Made by a program: the position numbers and the translations under genes | Shown: positions 14,427 to 16,618 of the stretch, in pieces | How the letters are laid out: each line of letters opens with the position of its first letter | Position numbering within the stretch: the first letter of the stretch is position 1 | Notes under the pieces: model-generated | The model's database searches: none | Seen by the model: only the letters and a program-made list of their open reading frames with translations | Told to the model about the DNA's origin: nothing | Assembly (NCBI GenBank): GCA_022360415.1 | Contig: JAKSDB010000235.1 | Coordinates: forward strand, 1-16,618 | Source of the DNA: Chlorobiales bacterium | GTDB lineage: Bacteria > Bacteroidota > Chlorobiia > Chlorobiales > Chlorobiaceae | Direction of reading: 5' to 3' | Length of the DNA: 16,618 nt

Positions 14427-14432
14427 ATTATA
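14427..14432 (-). promoter_or_regulatory. -10 box (TATAAT) of the MerR-type gene, overlapping a plus-strand TATTAT
   Basis: The minus strand has a perfect TATAAT here, 40 bases before the chosen MerR start, with only a poor -35 (TTTTTG, 17 bases upstream). The plus strand reads TATTAT at 14426-14431, which could serve the ABC gene that starts at 14461. The two candidate -10 boxes overlap, so the divergent promoters would compete. Confidence 0.45.
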
Positions 14433-14460
14433 CATTACATCCGTGAGATCAAAAACATGA

Positions 14461-16221
14461 GTGATGAAAAATCTGTTACGACTGAAAAAATATCTCTTCA
14501 GGTACAAGCGCAAACTGTTTTCCGGTTTTGTCTTTATCATTCTCACCAACGTTTTTGCAGTATCCGCTCCCCGCTTCATCGGCAACGCCATCGACCTTCT
14601 GGAAAACCCGTTTGTCCTGCCTGACATTCTGATCAACATCGGGCTGTATATACTCTTTGCTGCTCTCGGAAGCATTTTTCTTTTTATGGTGCGTCAGAAC
14701 ATCATCGTCGCTTCCCGCGTCATCGAGTTCGACCTGAAAAACGACTACTATGCTCACCTGCAGACCCTTTCCAGAGATTTTTACAATAAGGCAAGTACGG
14801 GTGAGCTCATAGCACGCGGAACCAACGACCTCAACGCGGTCAGGGATTTCCTCGGACCGGGCATCATGTATTCCATCAATACGTTTTTTCGGTTGTTTTT
14901 TGCCATCGTTGCGATGATGACCATATCTCCGGTACTGACACTGCTTGCCCTTTTTCCCGCGCCTTTTTTCAGCTATGCTGTCTACAGGATAGGCAAGTCA
15001 ATCCAGAAACGCACAAAAAGTATTCAGGAAAGCTATGCGGATATCACAGCATTGCTACAGGAAAATATATCGGGCATTCGCGTCATAAGAAATTACACTC
15101 GTGAAGCCTATGAAACCGGACGGTTCCAGAAAATCAACGAAACCTATTTCCGGAAAAACCTCTCGTTAGCCAAGCTGCAGGCTTCGTTTTTCGCCATCCT
15201 GACAGCTCTGCTTGCACTTTCCCTCATACCGGTTATCTGGGTGGGAGGCATCAATGTCGTGAACGGAACCATGACAATAGGTGACATCGCGCAGTTCGTC
15301 ATTTATGTAAGCATGCTCAGCTGGCCGATCATCTCTATAGGTTGGGTCACCAATATCATTCAGAAAGCATCTTCGGCACAAACCCGTCTCAATGAAATTT
15401 TTGATGTAAAGCCCGATATTACCGACAATATCGCTTCAGAGTGTTTGCCGGAAGATTTTCGTGGCGAAATTGAGTTCAGGAACGTCTCTTTCCACTACCC
15501 GGGCAATGAAAAACAGGAGGCTCTCTCCAATATCTCGTTTACCATTGAACCGGGCAGCAAGGTGGCCATTGTAGGAGCTACCGGCTCAGGCAAAACTTCT
15601 CTTGTCAATCTTATTCCCCGGCTCCATGATCCGCAAAAAGGCAGCGTTCTTCTTGATGGAAGAGATGTAAGAACCATTCCGCTCGCAGACCTGAGACAAC
15701 ATGTCGGTTTCGTTCCTCAAACAAATTTTGTTTTCTCCGACACCATAGCAAACAATATCGATTATGGCGTCGCCAATGCTTCCGATCATCTGGAGCATAT
15801 CATTGAAGCAAGCCGGATTGCAAACCTTTACGATGATATCATGGATTTCCCGGACGGATTTGACACCATGCTGGGGGAAAAAGGCATCAACCTTTCAGGG
15901 GGACAGAAACAACGTACCTGTATCGCAAGAGCACTTGCCTGGAAACCCGCGATCCTGATTCTCGACGATGCCCTCTCGGCAGTTGACACCGGCACCGAAA
16001 CCGGGATATTCGAGGCCCTGCTTGAAAAACTGCCGAATACCACCTTGCTGCTTATCAGCCACAGAATTTCAACCGTTAAAAATTGTGATCGTATTGTCGT
16101 TCTACAGAACGGCAAAATTGCGGAAACCGGATCGCATGAAGAGCTTCTTGCAAAAGACAATATTTATATGGAACTGTATACACAGCAGTTGTTGGAGGAT
16201 GAGATCCAGTCGATCAACTGA
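14461..16221 (+). CDS. ABC exporter half-transporter (fused membrane and ATPase domains, MdlA/YheI-like)
   Basis: The 586-residue protein joins a type I exporter membrane domain (six helices, about 1-320) to an ATPase domain (about 336-575). Seen in the latter are Walker A GATGSGKT (372-379), Q-loop Q420, signature LSGGQ (478-482), Walker B ILILDD (498-503), D-loop SAVD and H-loop H534. The base that normally follows Walker B, a glutamate, is aspartate here (D503, LDDALSAVD). This change is typical of one half of heterodimeric exporters such as E. coli MdlA or B. subtilis YheI. The membrane part keeps the usual TGELIARGTNDLNAVRDFLG coupling region. Substrate is unknown: lipid, drug or peptide are possible. 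Start is GTG 14461 or ATG 14464; neither has a good Shine-Dalgarno sequence. The stop lies within the arm of hairpin copy 2, and no partner half follows. Confidence 0.93.
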   Translation: MMKNLLRLKKYLFRYKRKLFSGFVFIILTNVFAVSAPRFIGNAIDLLENPFVLPDILINIGLYILFAALGSIFLFMVRQNIIVASRVIEFDLKNDYYAHLQTLSRDFYNKASTGELIARGTNDLNAVRDFLGPGIMYSINTFFRLFFAIVAMMTISPVLTLLALFPAPFFSYAVYRIGKSIQKRTKSIQESYADITALLQENISGIRVIRNYTREAYETGRFQKINETYFRKNLSLAKLQASFFAILTALLALSLIPVIWVGGINVVNGTMTIGDIAQFVIYVSMLSWPIISIGWVTNIIQKASSAQTRLNEIFDVKPDITDNIASECLPEDFRGEIEFRNVSFHYPGNEKQEALSNISFTIEPGSKVAIVGATGSGKTSLVNLIPRLHDPQKGSVLLDGRDVRTIPLADLRQHVGFVPQTNFVFSDTIANNIDYGVANASDHLEHIIEASRIANLYDDIMDFPDGFDTMLGEKGINLSGGQKQRTCIARALAWKPAILILDDALSAVDTGTETGIFEALLEKLPNTTLLLISHRISTVKNCDRIVVLQNGKIAETGSHEELLAKDNIYMELYTQQLLEDEIQSIN

Positions 16222-16375
16222 AGGCGCCTCCATACATTTGTTGCGCGCCACGATTTCTTCGTTGAGCGGTGCTCGAAATCCTCATGTACCTTATGTACAC
16301 TCCGGTTTCTCTGGCTCCGTTCGCCTTGAACTCCTGTCGCTCACTACAATGTATGGAGGCGCCTTCAGTCGATCA
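16207..16375 (+). repeat. long hairpin element, copy 2, with perfect 22-bp terminal inverted repeats
   Basis: The core 16257-16328 matches copy 1 (8840-8911) at 68 of 72 positions, all four differences being the adjacent TTAT at 16291-16294. The core is enclosed by perfect 22-bp inverted repeats, 16217-16238 (beginning ACTGAAGGCGCC) and 16348-16369 (ending GGCGCCTTCAGT). Outside them CAGTCGATCA occurs as a direct repeat at 16207-16216 and 16366-16375, the second overlapping the arm by four bases. The left arm contains the last bases of the ABC gene, including its TGA (16219-16221). In the mRNA the whole segment would form a stable hairpin at the 3' end. There is no T-tract immediately after it, so termination is not certain. 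Confidence 0.88.
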
Positions 16376-16547
16376 GTTGAATTGTTCTGGCCCACGAATT
16401 AACACAAAAAAGACAACGGGCAAAAATGACTTAAGGGTCTAAAAAGACCAAAAGCAGTCTCCCTTCTTTTCTTATCTCTTCCCCATTTTGACCTTTAACT
16501 TTTTACTTTTGCCTTAATCCTCCTCTCTTTCCCCCCTGACTCACTTG
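16376..16547. other. gene-free tail with short palindrome and T-rich low-complexity motif
   Basis: No gene is seen here. A short palindrome GGTCT-AAAA-AGACC lies at 16436-16449. The plus strand at 16484-16515 repeats the TTTTGAC, CTTTTTAC and CTTTTGCC blocks found on the minus strand at 7835-7865. Pyrimidine-rich sequence (TCCTCCTCTCTTTCCCCCC) and an ACTTGTTACTCGTCACTTGT stretch follow near the next gene. Confidence 0.5.
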
Positions 16548-16618
16548 TTACTCGTCACTTGTTTTTGCCTTGTCCTCCGCCAGTTCCTGCATCTGACGGG
16601 AAAGATCCTTGCGGGAAA
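16548..16618 (-). CDS. C-terminal end of an unidentified protein (5' part outside window)
   Basis: On the minus strand, 22 sense codons enter from the window edge and end in TAA at 16548-16550. They read SRKDLSRQMQELAEDK then AKTSDE, a charged, probably helical tail. The composition is protein-like and the stop is followed by non-coding low-complexity sequence, but 22 residues are too few to name a family. Confidence 0.45.
   Translation of the reverse strand, partial: SRKDLSRQMQELAEDKAKTSDE

Noticed and set aside
14388..14675. N-terminal extension of the MerR-type protein
   Set aside because: The 96 codons are antisense to the ABC gene, rich in basic residues, and precede a TATAAT box and the normal MerR start.
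16261..16402. Plus-strand ORF running across hairpin copy 2
   Set aside because: Its sequence is that of the repeat and arm. The same peptide in copy 1 shows it is a by-product of the element.

Overview
The window comes from a green sulfur bacterium (Chlorobiaceae, Chlorobium/Prosthecochloris lineage). The deciding evidence is a complete fmoA gene for the Fenna-Matthews-Olson bacteriochlorophyll a protein, essentially restricted to Chlorobi and a few chlorosome-bearing relatives. The other genes are chromosomal housekeeping genes. I cannot name the species from sequence alone. No tRNA, rRNA, CRISPR array, prophage or intact insertion sequence was seen.

Layout. 1-1942 (minus): hrcA (heat-shock repressor, cut by the window start), a possible 36-residue ORF, and prmC (release-factor methyltransferase). 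2154-4395 (plus): an exported DUF4412-like protein and an archaeal/eukaryotic-type proS. 4396-4798: no convincing protein gene; it holds a strongly foldable segment that I propose as a 6S-like RNA, then a terminator for the convergent peroxiredoxin gene. 4799-5389 (minus): a 2-Cys peroxiredoxin with a recognisable promoter. 5653-7828 (plus): a purine-type NCS2 permease followed 10 bases later by a stand-alone amidase resembling the glutaminase half of NAD synthetase. 7892-8755 (minus): ispE (MEP isoprenoid pathway). 9043-10818 (plus): a small exported SPOR-domain protein and a sigma-54 activator lacking a sensory domain. 10844-12508 (minus): lnt. 12509-12823: the fmoA leader. 12824-13927 (plus): fmoA with a strong Shine-Dalgarno sequence and a textbook terminator. 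13986-14387 (minus): a MerR-type regulator, divergent from 14461-16221 (plus), an ABC exporter half whose catalytic Walker B glutamate is replaced by aspartate. 16222-16547 holds repeats, and the last 71 bases look like the 3' end of a minus-strand gene.

The most interesting non-coding signals are two. First, two copies of a long hairpin element (about 8815-8941 and 16217-16369) share a 72-bp core that differs only in four adjacent apical-loop bases. Their outer arms are unrelated between copies but self-complementary within each copy. Second, the proS/peroxiredoxin gap can be folded by hand into a rod with a closing stem, a large asymmetric central bubble and a long apical stem, the architecture of 6S RNA.

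Functionally the window mixes translation (proS, prmC), proteostasis and oxidative defence (hrcA, peroxiredoxin), envelope biogenesis (lnt, SPOR protein, DUF4412 protein, ABC exporter), salvage (permease plus amidase), isoprenoid synthesis (ispE, which supplies precursors for carotenoid and chlorophyll tails) and light harvesting (fmoA). Apart from short pairs with tight spacing, the genes are not one pathway.
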